In this document: positions 33,775-42,063 of the stretch, piece after piece | Numbering within the stretch: the stretch's first letter is position 1 | Layout of the letters: every line of letters begins with the position of its first letter | Assembly: GCA_020633235.1 (NCBI GenBank) | Contig: JACKEA010000001.1 | Location: 372,001-436,000 of the forward strand | Direction of reading: 5' to 3' | Source of the DNA: Polyangiaceae bacterium | GTDB taxonomy: Bacteria > Myxococcota_A > Polyangia > Polyangiales > Polyangiaceae | Length of the DNA stretch: 64,000 nt | Position numbers and translations under genes: made by a program | Notes under the pieces: generated by a model | Database searches by the model: none | Seen by the model: the letters and a program-made list of their open reading frames with translations, nothing else | What the model was told of the DNA's origin: nothing

Positions 33775-34584
33775 ATGGATGTCATGGTCGCGACGCTGAT
33801 GCGGTGGATGTTTCCCATGCTGCTGGCGCTTGCGGCCACGCTGTCCGTGCCGTCGGCCCACGCCGAGGCCAAGGCCGTGCGGCACACGATCCAGCGGGGC
33901 GAGACGCTCTCGTCGATCGCGGCCAAGTACAACACCAACGTGGCGAGCATCTGTCGTTGGAACGCGATCAAGAAGACTGCGATGCTCACGCCGGGCAAGA
34001 AGATCGGCGTTCCACTCCCTCCCGGTGCGTCCGCGCCCAAGAAGTCGGAAGCCAAGAAGTCCGGTGAGAGCTGGCAGTCTTTCAAGAAGACGCCTGACCG
34101 TCCCGGCTACGTGAAGCTCGTCGGCTACACGGGCAAGTGGGAAGGCTACGCGGTCGGCAAGGGCGGCAAGGTCATCGGAAATGCTCGCGAAGCCTTCAAC
34201 GACGTTTTGTCTTCTCGGAGGACGAAGAAAGAGAAGGACATCGACACCCGGCTGATACAGCTGGTGGCGCAGGTCAGCGACGTGTTCGGGGGTCGCACCA
34301 TCCACGTGGTGAGCGGCTACCGCCCTGGCACCCACTCCAAGCATTCCACTGGTCACGCGTTGGACTTCACGGTGGAGGGCGTGCCCAACTGGGCCGTGCG
34401 GGACTACCTGCTCACCCTGGATCTGGTGGGCGTGGGGTACTACCCGAACTCCTTTCACGTCCATCTGGATACTCGGGACCGCAAGACCTACTGGGTGGAC
34501 GTCTCCCGTCCGGGGCAGCGGGCGCACTACGTGAAGCCTGCGCGCCGCGCCACGCACCACAAGAAGAGCCGCCGCAAGCGCTGA
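33775..34584 (+). CDS. LysM plus M15/DUF882-type cell-wall peptidase
   Basis: 269 aa with a signal peptide (cleaved after SAHA near residue 30). A LysM domain (about 34-80: HTIQRGETLSSIAAKYNT, ASICRWNAI) binds peptidoglycan. The catalytic-type domain (about 150-245) has SGYRPGTHSKHSTGHALDF and GVGYYPNSFHVHLD, the zinc-ligand His/Asp pattern of the M15/DUF882 (YcbK-like) family. It probably trims peptidoglycan peptides in the periplasm. The C-terminus is strongly basic (THHKKSRRKR). Alternative starts at 33784 or 33799 remain possible. It lies 38 bp after the CxGx lipoprotein and almost touches the next gene. Confidence 0.88.
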   Translation: MDVMVATLMRWMFPMLLALAATLSVPSAHAEAKAVRHTIQRGETLSSIAAKYNTNVASICRWNAIKKTAMLTPGKKIGVPLPPGASAPKKSEAKKSGESWQSFKKTPDRPGYVKLVGYTGKWEGYAVGKGGKVIGNAREAFNDVLSSRRTKKEKDIDTRLIQLVAQVSDVFGGRTIHVVSGYRPGTHSKHSTGHALDFTVEGVPNWAVRDYLLTLDLVGVGYYPNSFHVHLDTRDRKTYWVDVSRPGQRAHYVKPARRATHHKKSRRKR

Positions 34585-34585
34585 G

Positions 34586-35398
34586 GTGACGGTGGCGGGG
34601 CGTCCGGTCGTCGCGGTTCTGCTTCTCGGGCTGGCGTCGTCCTGCAGCGGCAGCGATGAGGACGCACAGCGACCTCCGGCCAAGGAAGCGGGCGTGGTCG
34701 AAGCGTCGTGGGACGTGCAAGTGGAAGACGCGGGCGTCGATGCGCCGCCCGAGGCCGCGCCGCCCTGCGGCGACGACATGGTGCACGTGGACGACTTTTG
34801 CATCGATCGCTACGAGGCGCCCAACGTCCCTGGGCAAGTGGCGTTGGTGATGTACACGTTCGTGGAGAGCGAGGCTTGGTGCGCCGCTCGCGGCAAGCGC
34901 TTGTGCTTCGACGACGAATGGACTCGGAGCTGCGCTGGGGTGGCTGAAAGCAAGTACCCCTACGGGGACACCCACGAGCCCGGAATCTGCAACGACGACA
35001 AGCTGTGGAAGCTCTACGATCAGCAGAAGCTGAACGGCTGGCCCATCACGGTATCCAAGCCGGAGGTGGAAACCCTAACGGAGCTGCTCGCCACGGCGAA
35101 GCAAGTCTCTCAGGTGGCGGCCGTGGCCGCGGACCACGTGGAGTGGCTGTACCAGGGAGAAGCCGCGGGCGAGAGCCCGGGGTGCACCGGGCCCGACCAG
35201 GTTTTCGACCTGGAAGGCAACGTGGAAGAGTGGACTCGACGCCGGGACGGCGGCACCCAGGACTTCCACGGTAGTCTCAAGGGGCGATACTGGGCCGAAC
35301 CACGCACCTGTCAGAGCGCGGTGACCACCCACGGTGATGGCTTTCGCTTCTACGAGATCGGTTTCCGCTGTTGTCGCGACCTGAGCGGTGGCGGCTGA
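34586..35398 (+). CDS. FGE-sulfatase (SUMF1)-fold lipoprotein
   Basis: 270 aa, GTG start 1 bp after the preceding stop. The signal peptide ends with the lipobox LASSC. After an acidic linker comes a formylglycine-generating-enzyme-like fold: MVHVDDFCIDRYEAPNVP, WCAARGKRLCFDDEWTRSC, KYPYGD, FDLEGNVEEWTRR and a C-terminal GFRCC. The copper-binding Cys pair of true FGE is not clearly reproduced in the usual GGSW context, so an enzymatic role is doubtful. Many Polyangia have such proteins as surface binding modules. The last 28 bp overlap the TonB-receptor gene. Confidence 0.8.
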   Translation: MTVAGRPVVAVLLLGLASSCSGSDEDAQRPPAKEAGVVEASWDVQVEDAGVDAPPEAAPPCGDDMVHVDDFCIDRYEAPNVPGQVALVMYTFVESEAWCAARGKRLCFDDEWTRSCAGVAESKYPYGDTHEPGICNDDKLWKLYDQQKLNGWPITVSKPEVETLTELLATAKQVSQVAAVAADHVEWLYQGEAAGESPGCTGPDQVFDLEGNVEEWTRRRDGGTQDFHGSLKGRYWAEPRTCQSAVTTHGDGFRFYEIGFRCCRDLSGGG

Positions 35399-37590
35399 TT
35401 CTCCTCGTGTTGGCCCTCGCGCTGCCCGCGGGTGCCCAGGAGATCGTGCGCCCCACGCCGGTCGGCGAGACGCGGGTGGACTACCCCCAGGGCGCCCAGG
35501 GCGACGCCGTGGTGGTGCTCGAGATCGTGGTCGACGCCGATGGCGCCGTGCGGGACGTGACTGTCGTGAGCGGCTCGCCGCCGTTCTCCGACGTGGCCCT
35601 GGCGTCTGCTCGGCGTTGGACGTTCAGCCCCGCGAAACGGGATGGAAAGCCGATGGCAGCGCGCATCCGCTTCGAGGTTCGCTTCACCGAGCCTCCGCCG
35701 CCGGCTCCGGAGCCCAGCAGTGCTCCCCCTCCCGTGGCTCCAGAGCCGAAGCGCGTGAGCGTGCAGGCGCCCATCGACGTGACGGTGGAAGGCGACAAAC
35801 GCCCTCCGGGCGTGACGACCTTCACCCGAGCCGAGGTCCGCGAGATCCCAGGCAGCTTCGGTGACCCTTTTCGCGCCGTGGAAGCCATGCCCGGCGTCAC
35901 CCCCATCATTTCTGGCGTGCCGTACTTCTTCGTGCGCGGCGCACCGCCCGGCAACGTGGGCTATTTCCTCGACGGCATTCGCGTTCCGCTGCTCTACCAC
36001 GTGGGCCTCGGACCTTCGGTGGTTCATCCGGCCATCGTCGATCGCGTCGACCTGTACCCCGGCGGCTACCCCGCGCGTTACGGACGCTTTGCCGGCGGCA
36101 TCGTGGCCGGCGAGATCACTCCGCCGCGGGCGGACTTCCACGGCGAGGCCAACCTGCGGCTAGTGGACGCGGGCGCGCTGGTGGAAGCGCCCATCGCCAA
36201 TCACCGCGGGACGGTGCTCCTGGGCGGACGCTACTCCTACACCGGGCTCTTGCTTTCGCTCTTGTCCGACGGCGTGCTCGACTACTGGGACTACCAGGCG
36301 CGTTTCTCCTACGACGTGACGCCGCGGGATACGCTCTCTCTTTTCTCCTTCGGTGCTTACGATTTCCTGGGGGAGAAGAGACCCGGGGGCGAGGTGAAGA
36401 CGCTGCTCTCGACGGAGTTTCATCGCGTCGATCTCTCGTGGACCCATCGGCCGACTCCACGCACCAGCACCAAGCTGGCGGTCACCGTGGGATTGGATCG
36501 CACGCGGGGCTCCGAGGACGACGTCTTCGTGCGGGATCGCTCGGTAGCGCTGCGCAGCAGCGTGCGGCACCGTCAGAGCAAGACCGCGGAGCTTCAAGCC
36601 GGCAGCGACGTCACCACCGACACGTATGACGTCGTCGCGCCTGCGCTGGATCCAGAGAATCCCGAGGACCGCGAAGCGTTCCAGCGACTGTTCCCCACCC
36701 GTACGGATCTCGCGACCGGGGTCTGGGGCCAGGTGGTGCTGCGCCCGGAGCCTTGGATGACCCTCACCCCTGGCGTGCGGGTGGATCTGTACGCCTCGGA
36801 CGGCTCCGCGGCGTGGGCGGTGGAGCCGCGCATCGCGGCTCGCTTCGAGGTGACGCCGAAGTGGCGGCTGCTGCACGCGTTCGGGTTGGCGCACCAGCCA
36901 CCGAGCTTCGTGGTGCCCGTTCCCGGGTTCCAGATTTCGGGCCTCGAGGCTGGGTTGCAGCGCAGCGTGCAGTACAGCTCGGGGGTGGAGACGGACCTGC
37001 CCTGGGACGTGACGGCGTCCTTCACGCTGTTCCAGAACGCGTTCTTTCGCATGACTGACGCGCTGGGCGCCTCCCGCGGCAGTGAAGGGGGCACGGAGGT
37101 CTTGGAGCAGCGCAGCTTGGGCTCCTCTGTGGGGGCGGAGGTGTTCCTGAAGCGTCCGCTCACCAAGAAGCTCGGGGGCTTCCTCTCCTACACCTTGTCG
37201 CGCTCCACTCGCAGCATCGGTCGCGAGCACTTCCCGTCGTCCTTCGACCGCACCCATGTGCTGAACTTCGCGCTGGCGTACGACTTGGGTCGACGCTGGC
37301 GGGCCGGCACGCGCTTCGTCTACTACACGGGCTTTCCCGGGCAGGACGCCGATCCGGATCGCCTGCGCTCCGCGCACCCGTCGCGCATTCCCGCGTTCTA
37401 TCGGGTGGACGCCCGCATCGAGAAGCGCTGGCGCTTGGGGCAGTCGGGCTACTGGGCCGCGGTGCTGGAAGTCCTGAACGCCACGTTGTCGAAGGAGGTC
37501 GTGAACGTTTCCTGCGATGGGGATCGCTGCGAAAATGAAGAAGTGGGTCCGGTCACGGTACCAAGCATCGGCGTCGAGGCAGTGTTTTGA
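35371..37590 (+). CDS. TonB-dependent receptor with fused TonB C-terminal-type domain
   Basis: 739 aa from a TTG at 35371. After the signal peptide (cleaved after AGA near residue 22), residues about 30-105 resemble the TonB C-terminal domain (AVVVLEIVVDADGAVRDVTV, ALASARRWTFSPAKRDGKPM). A Pro-rich spacer follows, then a plug (REIPGSFGDPFRAVEAMPGV, YFFVRGAPPGNVGYFLDGIR, YPGGYPARYGRFAGGIV) and a beta-barrel ending in VTVPSIGVEAVF with the C-terminal Phe. The N-terminal module could signal to, or engage, the energising machinery. The substrate is unknown. It overlaps the gene before by 28 bp and the gene after by 4 bp. Confidence 0.9.
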   Translation: MSRPERWRLILLVLALALPAGAQEIVRPTPVGETRVDYPQGAQGDAVVVLEIVVDADGAVRDVTVVSGSPPFSDVALASARRWTFSPAKRDGKPMAARIRFEVRFTEPPPPAPEPSSAPPPVAPEPKRVSVQAPIDVTVEGDKRPPGVTTFTRAEVREIPGSFGDPFRAVEAMPGVTPIISGVPYFFVRGAPPGNVGYFLDGIRVPLLYHVGLGPSVVHPAIVDRVDLYPGGYPARYGRFAGGIVAGEITPPRADFHGEANLRLVDAGALVEAPIANHRGTVLLGGRYSYTGLLLSLLSDGVLDYWDYQARFSYDVTPRDTLSLFSFGAYDFLGEKRPGGEVKTLLSTEFHRVDLSWTHRPTPRTSTKLAVTVGLDRTRGSEDDVFVRDRSVALRSSVRHRQSKTAELQAGSDVTTDTYDVVAPALDPENPEDREAFQRLFPTRTDLATGVWGQVVLRPEPWMTLTPGVRVDLYASDGSAAWAVEPRIAARFEVTPKWRLLHAFGLAHQPPSFVVPVPGFQISGLEAGLQRSVQYSSGVETDLPWDVTASFTLFQNAFFRMTDALGASRGSEGGTEVLEQRSLGSSVGAEVFLKRPLTKKLGGFLSYTLSRSTRSIGREHFPSSFDRTHVLNFALAYDLGRRWRAGTRFVYYTGFPGQDADPDRLRSAHPSRIPAFYRVDARIEKRWRLGQSGYWAAVLEVLNATLSKEVVNVSCDGDRCENEEVGPVTVPSIGVEAVF

Positions 37591-38720
37591 GCCTCGCCGC
37601 CGTGCGCCAAGTGCTGTTCGAGTTCGCCGACGTGCTCGAGGGACGCGTGGTCGACGCGGCGGTGCCCGCGTGGTGTGAGCGTCGGGGCTGGACCGAGGCC
37701 CTGCTTTCCCTGAGCGACGCCGAGCTGCTGCGCGCCGAGCTCGTCGGGCTGCGAGCGAGCGAACCCGAGAACCTGGTGGCGTTCTGCGCGCGGACGGAAG
37801 CCCTCGCGGCGCCGTACCGTGGGACGACGACCGCACCAGCGTCCGTCCAGCGGGGCGTGAAGCTGCGCAAGTCGGCACAGATCGAAGCGCTGCTGGCCGA
37901 GTGCCGCGCGGCGAAGCCGCCGCAGCGCATCGTGGACTTCGGTGCGGGCCTCGGGCACCTCACCCGCGCGCTGGCGTCGGAGCTCGACGTGGAAGCTGTG
38001 GGCGTGGAGTGCGATCCAGTGCGCGTGGCGGCGGCAGAGCGACTGGGCGGAGCCCGCTTTCGAGTGGCGGACGCGGCTGAGGTGGCCCTCGCTGCCGGTG
38101 ACCTGGTGGTGGGCCTGCACGCCTGCGGCGCCCTGGGCGACACGCTGGTGGAGCGTGCGGCCGCTCACGGCGCCGACGTGCTCCTGGTCTCCTGCTGTCC
38201 GCACAAGACGACGGCAGCGGAGCGACGCTCCATTTCTCGGGAGGGGGCCGGCCTGGGCCTCTCGCGCATCGCCTTGGGGGCCGCCAACATCGCGCACCTC
38301 CAGCGGGTCGAAGACATGGATCGAGTGATGTCGGGGCGGCGCGAGCGCTTCGCGCTGCGGCGTTTGCTCGAGCGCCGGGACGTCCACGAGCCGGCGGGGC
38401 ACGAGCTGTACGGCGTGCCGCGGCGGCGCGTGGGCAAGGGGCTCGCGGCCTGTGCGGAGATCGCGTTTCGACGTCGCGGCCTCGCGCCGCCGAGCGCCGC
38501 GGAGCTGTCGTGGGCGGAGCGGGAGGCGGCGCGCGAGCACGGCCGCGTGCGACGCCTGAACCTGCCGCGCTATCGCCTCGCGCGCATGGCGGAGCTCTTC
38601 ATCGTGTTCGACCGCGCGGCGTACTTGTCCGAGCGCGGCTATCAGGTGAGCGTGCGCGCGCTGTTCCCGTTCGACGTGTCTTCGCGCAACGTGGCGATCT
38701 TCGCTGGAGCGCCAATGTAG
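37587..38720 (+). CDS. SAM-dependent methyltransferase, METTL25/TRM13-like
   Basis: 377 aa from a TTG that overlaps the receptor stop (TTGA). The SAM-binding motif is VDFGAGLGHLTRALA near residue 115, followed by VGVECD, LVVGLHACGALGD and LLVSCCPHK. The HACGALGD and SCCPHK pair is characteristic of the Methyltransf_32 group that includes TRM13 and METTL25, so an RNA substrate is plausible, although none has been shown here. The C-terminus is Arg-rich. Its coupling to a membrane operon may be only a transcriptional read-through arrangement. Confidence 0.8.
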   Translation: MSLAAVRQVLFEFADVLEGRVVDAAVPAWCERRGWTEALLSLSDAELLRAELVGLRASEPENLVAFCARTEALAAPYRGTTTAPASVQRGVKLRKSAQIEALLAECRAAKPPQRIVDFGAGLGHLTRALASELDVEAVGVECDPVRVAAAERLGGARFRVADAAEVALAAGDLVVGLHACGALGDTLVERAAAHGADVLLVSCCPHKTTAAERRSISREGAGLGLSRIALGAANIAHLQRVEDMDRVMSGRRERFALRRLLERRDVHEPAGHELYGVPRRRVGKGLAACAEIAFRRRGLAPPSAAELSWAEREAAREHGRVRRLNLPRYRLARMAELFIVFDRAAYLSERGYQVSVRALFPFDVSSRNVAIFAGAPM

Positions 38721-38767
38721 GTCGGGGTGGGGACGCCAGCCGCGCGCGGTGGGTGTATGCTTTCGTC

Positions 38768-40384
38768 ATGGCGGGACGGAGCGCACTGGCGTTCTTGGCG
38801 GGCCTGCTCGTGGCGACACCGGCGCTGGCGGTGGGCGAGAGCACGAGTGACGGGTTCCCGAACTGGGCCGAACGCGTGATGCACGAGTGGACCAATCGCG
38901 CCCGCGTGGATCCGCAGCTGGAGATGACCCAGTGCGGCGCTCCGTGCGGCGAGAAGGCCTGCTACTCGCCCCTCGCGCCGGTCTACTACCTGGAAGGGCT
39001 GAATCGCGCCGCCCGCTTCCATTCCGACGAGATGGTGAAGCAGGGCTACTTTGCCCACGACTCCGCCTGCACCGTGGTCAACAACATCGCGTCCATCTGG
39101 CCGGCGAGCTGCGACGGGTCTGCCAGCTGCGCCTGCGTGGGAGGCACCCAGACGTGCAGCCCCACGTGCAGCAGCTTCTCCGCCCGCGTGAAGTTGTTCG
39201 GGCCCAGCGGGACGGGCGAGATCATCGCCAGCTCGACGGATCCCAATTCCGCCTTCTACCAGTGGCTGTACGAGAATTCGTCGAGCACCACCTGCGCCTT
39301 CTCGCAGGCGAACGGTCACCGCTGGCTGCTCTTGAAGTCCACCGGCGCCGTGGGGTTCGGCTCGACGGGCCGCTCCGTGGGGGATTTCTCCGGAGGAGGG
39401 ACGGCCTATGCGATCCCTTCCGGCTCGCACTACCCGCGGCAAGCGGCGACGGTGGACGCGTGGGCCAACTGGTATTCCGCGGCGGGCCCCAAGCAGGCTC
39501 TGGTGAACGTGGATGGCAGCTGCACCTCGATGAGCCTGGGACGCGGCAGCGCGACGAACGGCGCCTGGACCGCGAAGGTGAGCGGCGTGGGGAGCGGGTG
39601 CCACCGCTACTACTTCGTGTTCACCAACGCGAGCAATGCGACCGTGACCTATCCGTCCAGTGGGTCGCTCGGGATCGGTCCGGCGGGCAGCTGCGCAGAC
39701 TGGAACAGCACGCGCCCAGCGATGGGGACGGGCTGTGGCGCGTGTACGCCCCAGTGTGGAGGGAAGCAGTGTGGCCCGGATGGTTGTAGCGGCAGCTGCG
39801 GGAGCTGCAGCGGCGGAACGACGTGCAACGCGTCCGGGCAGTGCGTCGCGACGGGGACCGGCGGAAGTGGCGGCACGGGTGGCGCGACGGGGGGCAGTGG
39901 CGGCACGGGTGGCGCGACGGGGGGCAGTGGCGGCACGGGTGGCGCGACGGGGGGCAGTGGCGGCACGGGTGGCGCGACGGGGGGGCAGTGGCGGCACGGG
40001 TGGCGCGACGAACACGGGTGGCAGCGCGGCGGCGACGGGCACCGGCGGCGCGACGAACACGGTGGCAGCGCCGGCGCGACGGGCACCGGCGGCGCGACGA
40101 ACACGGGTGGCAGCGCCGGCGCGACGGGCATGGGCGGCGCGACGAACACGGGTGGCGCGACGGGCACGGGTGGCGCGACGAACACCGGCGGCGCGAGCCT
40201 TGGCGGCGCGACGGGCAGCGACGGCGGGCTCGGCCTCGACGGGCCGGGCGACGTGGAAGGCACCTGCGCCTGCAGCGCCGTGGGCTCGCGCAGGGCCGAC
40301 GGCGCGGCGTATCTGTTCGGCCTCGCGCTGCTCGTCCTCCGACGTCGGCGCCGGGCATCGCGCCGAACCAACCAGATACCGTAG
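38768..40384 (+). CDS. CAP-domain surface protein with Gly/Thr repeat stalk and MYXO-CTERM-like tail
   Basis: 538 aa. A signal peptide (cleaved after ALA near residue 21) is followed by a CAP/SCP domain (about 30-215) with WAERVMHEWTNRARVDP, AARFHSDEMVKQGYFAHDS and GHRWLLLKS. Then comes a beta-rich region, a Cys-rich block (CGGKQCGPDGCSGSCGSC), and a GGTGGATGGS repeat stalk. The end has CACS, a hydrophobic helix and RRRRR, the layout of the myxobacterial sorting signal. Residues about 404-431 are in a shifted frame caused by a 7-G run at 39979-39985 and restored near 40061. CAP proteins are secreted and often bind lipids or act as effectors. Confidence 0.85.
   Translation: MAGRSALAFLAGLLVATPALAVGESTSDGFPNWAERVMHEWTNRARVDPQLEMTQCGAPCGEKACYSPLAPVYYLEGLNRAARFHSDEMVKQGYFAHDSACTVVNNIASIWPASCDGSASCACVGGTQTCSPTCSSFSARVKLFGPSGTGEIIASSTDPNSAFYQWLYENSSSTTCAFSQANGHRWLLLKSTGAVGFGSTGRSVGDFSGGGTAYAIPSGSHYPRQAATVDAWANWYSAAGPKQALVNVDGSCTSMSLGRGSATNGAWTAKVSGVGSGCHRYYFVFTNASNATVTYPSSGSLGIGPAGSCADWNSTRPAMGTGCGACTPQCGGKQCGPDGCSGSCGSCSGGTTCNASGQCVATGTGGSGGTGGATGGSGGTGGATGGSGGTGGATGGSGGTGGATGGQWRHGWRDEHGWQRGGDGHRRRDEHGGSAGATGTGGATNTGGSAGATGMGGATNTGGATGTGGATNTGGASLGGATGSDGGLGLDGPGDVEGTCACSAVGSRRADGAAYLFGLALLVLRRRRRASRRTNQIP
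39870..40200 (+). repeat. Gly/Thr-coding tandem repeat stalk
   Basis: About 27-30 bp units encode GGTGGATGGS and then GGATNTGGSAGATG-type blocks. Four near-identical units lie at 39870-39985; degenerate units continue to about 40200. Between 39979 and 40062 the repeat is read in a different frame because of two compensating indels. Confidence 0.85.
40349..40372 (-). repeat. Dispersed repeat copy at the end of the CAP gene
   Basis: The minus-strand reading is gttggttcggcgcgatgccc followed by ggcg. It lies within the last codons of the CAP gene and 21 bp beyond the stop of the convergent 526-aa gene. It can form a 7-bp TCGGCGC/GCGCCGA stem. Confidence 0.7.
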
Positions 40385-40392
40385 CTATCGGC

Positions 40393-41973
40393 TCAGGTGA
40401 TGTTCTCGATGCGGCGGATGCCCTTGCGTGTGACCACGACGCGTAGGCGGTGCCAGGGTGCGTCGTCGTCGCCCACGCGGCGCAGACGATAGACGACGGC
40501 GATGTTGTAGACGCGAGGTGCCTGGGCCGAGCCCACGCGACCGGCGACGGGATCCGCGAACACGATGTCGCGCTTGGGGTCGTCCGTGTGGGCCAGCCAG
40601 GGGCCGAGGTTCAGGCGAAAGATTTCCGTGAGGGCCGACAGGCGCGGGTCGGCCTTCACCACGCGATCCGCGAACAGCGTGACCTGCTTTTGGTGGAACA
40701 GAACCGTCTCCGGGCGCGCCTGCTCTTCGAGGGGATGCTCTCGCGTGATTCGTCGCGAGGCGAGCACCGCTTCGGGCACCGTGTCCCAGCCGATGAAGCC
40801 GCTCTGCTCCTTCATGGTGCCCAAGGTGACGCCGCGCTCGCGATCACGAATGCGCCAGCGGCGGTCGGGGAAGTGCCGATCGAGCACGCTGGAGAACACG
40901 TGCTGGAGTGAGGCCTTGATGCGATCCTTGGCGGCGTAGGCCACGACGGCGATCAGCATCCAGTCCATCCAGCGCCGCGGCTCGGCCTGAAAGCCGTTCA
41001 AGATGCCGGCGCCGATGGCGAAACCCATGGCCACGCTGGCGGCCACGGCGAACAGCAGCTCCCGAACCCAGCGCGAGGCCGGCCGCACCTCCGGCGACAG
41101 CCACAGCACGCTGGCGGTGAAACGCTTGAGCATGTGGCGGCGAAACTCGATGGTCTCGATGTCCCTACGCTTCATGCCCAGACGCCCGATGCCGCCCAGG
41201 CCTTGGCTCGAGCGATGGCGCGCTTCCGCCAGGGCGGCGTCCTCCACTTCTTGCACCACGCGGCGGGGAGCCTGGGCGCGCTCGAGGCGCTGCCCAACAT
41301 GGGCGAGCAGCGCTTCCAACAGGCGCGACACGTCCTCTTGAACCCAGCATGCAGCGGTTGCCAGCGGATCCCCACGCTCGCCGACGCCTTGGAGAGTTTG
41401 ACGAAGCTCCGCGCTCACTCGACGAGCGTTTCGAGCCAGGCCGAGCGCCAGGTCGAACGCGTGCTCCGGCGTGTTCTTCGATAGTGCGTCGAAGATCTGA
41501 CGCCGAACGTTCACGCCGGCGGCGCGCACCCGACAGGCGTACAGCCGGAGCTCGTTCATGGCGTGCTCCGCCGAGCCGTCCGCGAGTGCGCGCTTCACGT
41601 CGTCCATCGCGTCGTCGCCGAGGGCGCCGAACTCGACCTCCGGCACCTCGAAGCGCACGTAGCTCTGCAGGTCGGAGTAGATGTCGTTCTTGTCGTAGGT
41701 GCGGCTATCGAGCCGCAGGCTCTCGGGGGCGAAGAAGAACGCCTGCCACTCGTATTGCTCCCGCGACGACCCTGCCGTCAGCCGGTAGTCGATGGCGAAC
41801 TCCACGTGGGTGCGGTCGTGGACGTGGAAGGTGGGCTCCTCGCGCCGTGACAGGTCGGCGACCAGCGAGCCCCAGTCCGTGGTCCGCTCGTTCCCCGGAG
41901 TAGTGGGGGAAGGAAGCGAAACTACGGGAGAATTCTTGGGCTCGAGCTGGACGACACGGTGGGCGATGGCCAC
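40393..41973 (-). CDS. Unrecognised 526-aa membrane protein
   Basis: 526 aa with a GTG start at 41973. I do not recognise a named family. The N-terminal half is soluble, acidic and helical (GLARNARRVSAELRQTLQ). Two hydrophobic helices lie near residues 307-330 (ELLFAVAASVAMGFAIGAGI) and 340-358 (WMLIAVVAYAAKDRIKA). The C-terminal half is beta-rich and basic, ending near the membrane face (YNIAVVYRLRRVG). AAGGAG lies immediately before the GTG, closer than usual. No signal peptide is seen, so it is probably an inner-membrane protein with large cytoplasmic domains. It is convergent with the CAP gene. Confidence 0.75.
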   Translation of the reverse strand: MAIAHRVVQLEPKNSPVVSLPSPTTPGNERTTDWGSLVADLSRREEPTFHVHDRTHVEFAIDYRLTAGSSREQYEWQAFFFAPESLRLDSRTYDKNDIYSDLQSYVRFEVPEVEFGALGDDAMDDVKRALADGSAEHAMNELRLYACRVRAAGVNVRRQIFDALSKNTPEHAFDLALGLARNARRVSAELRQTLQGVGERGDPLATAACWVQEDVSRLLEALLAHVGQRLERAQAPRRVVQEVEDAALAEARHRSSQGLGGIGRLGMKRRDIETIEFRRHMLKRFTASVLWLSPEVRPASRWVRELLFAVAASVAMGFAIGAGILNGFQAEPRRWMDWMLIAVVAYAAKDRIKASLQHVFSSVLDRHFPDRRWRIRDRERGVTLGTMKEQSGFIGWDTVPEAVLASRRITREHPLEEQARPETVLFHQKQVTLFADRVVKADPRLSALTEIFRLNLGPWLAHTDDPKRDIVFADPVAGRVGSAQAPRVYNIAVVYRLRRVGDDDAPWHRLRVVVTRKGIRRIENIT

Positions 41974-42042
41974 CTCCTTGTCACCTCAGCGTCACACATT
42001 CGTCAAAAAAGTCCAGCCAAAGGTTGCGTTTCGACAGGTTTC

Positions 42043-42063
42043 TTGTCGGTGCGCCGCGGTCAC
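42043..42063 (+). repeat. Left arm of inverted repeat around a lipoprotein gene
   Basis: TTGTCGGTGCGCCGCGGTCA plus C. It matches the reverse complement of 43098-43118 at 19 of 21 positions and overlaps the stop codon of the enclosed gene. It belongs to the dispersed repeat family. Confidence 0.8.

Noticed and set aside
35371..37590. Two separate genes, a TonB protein and a receptor
   Set aside because: The frame is continuous with a single signal peptide, and no start codon with ribosome site lies before the plug domain.
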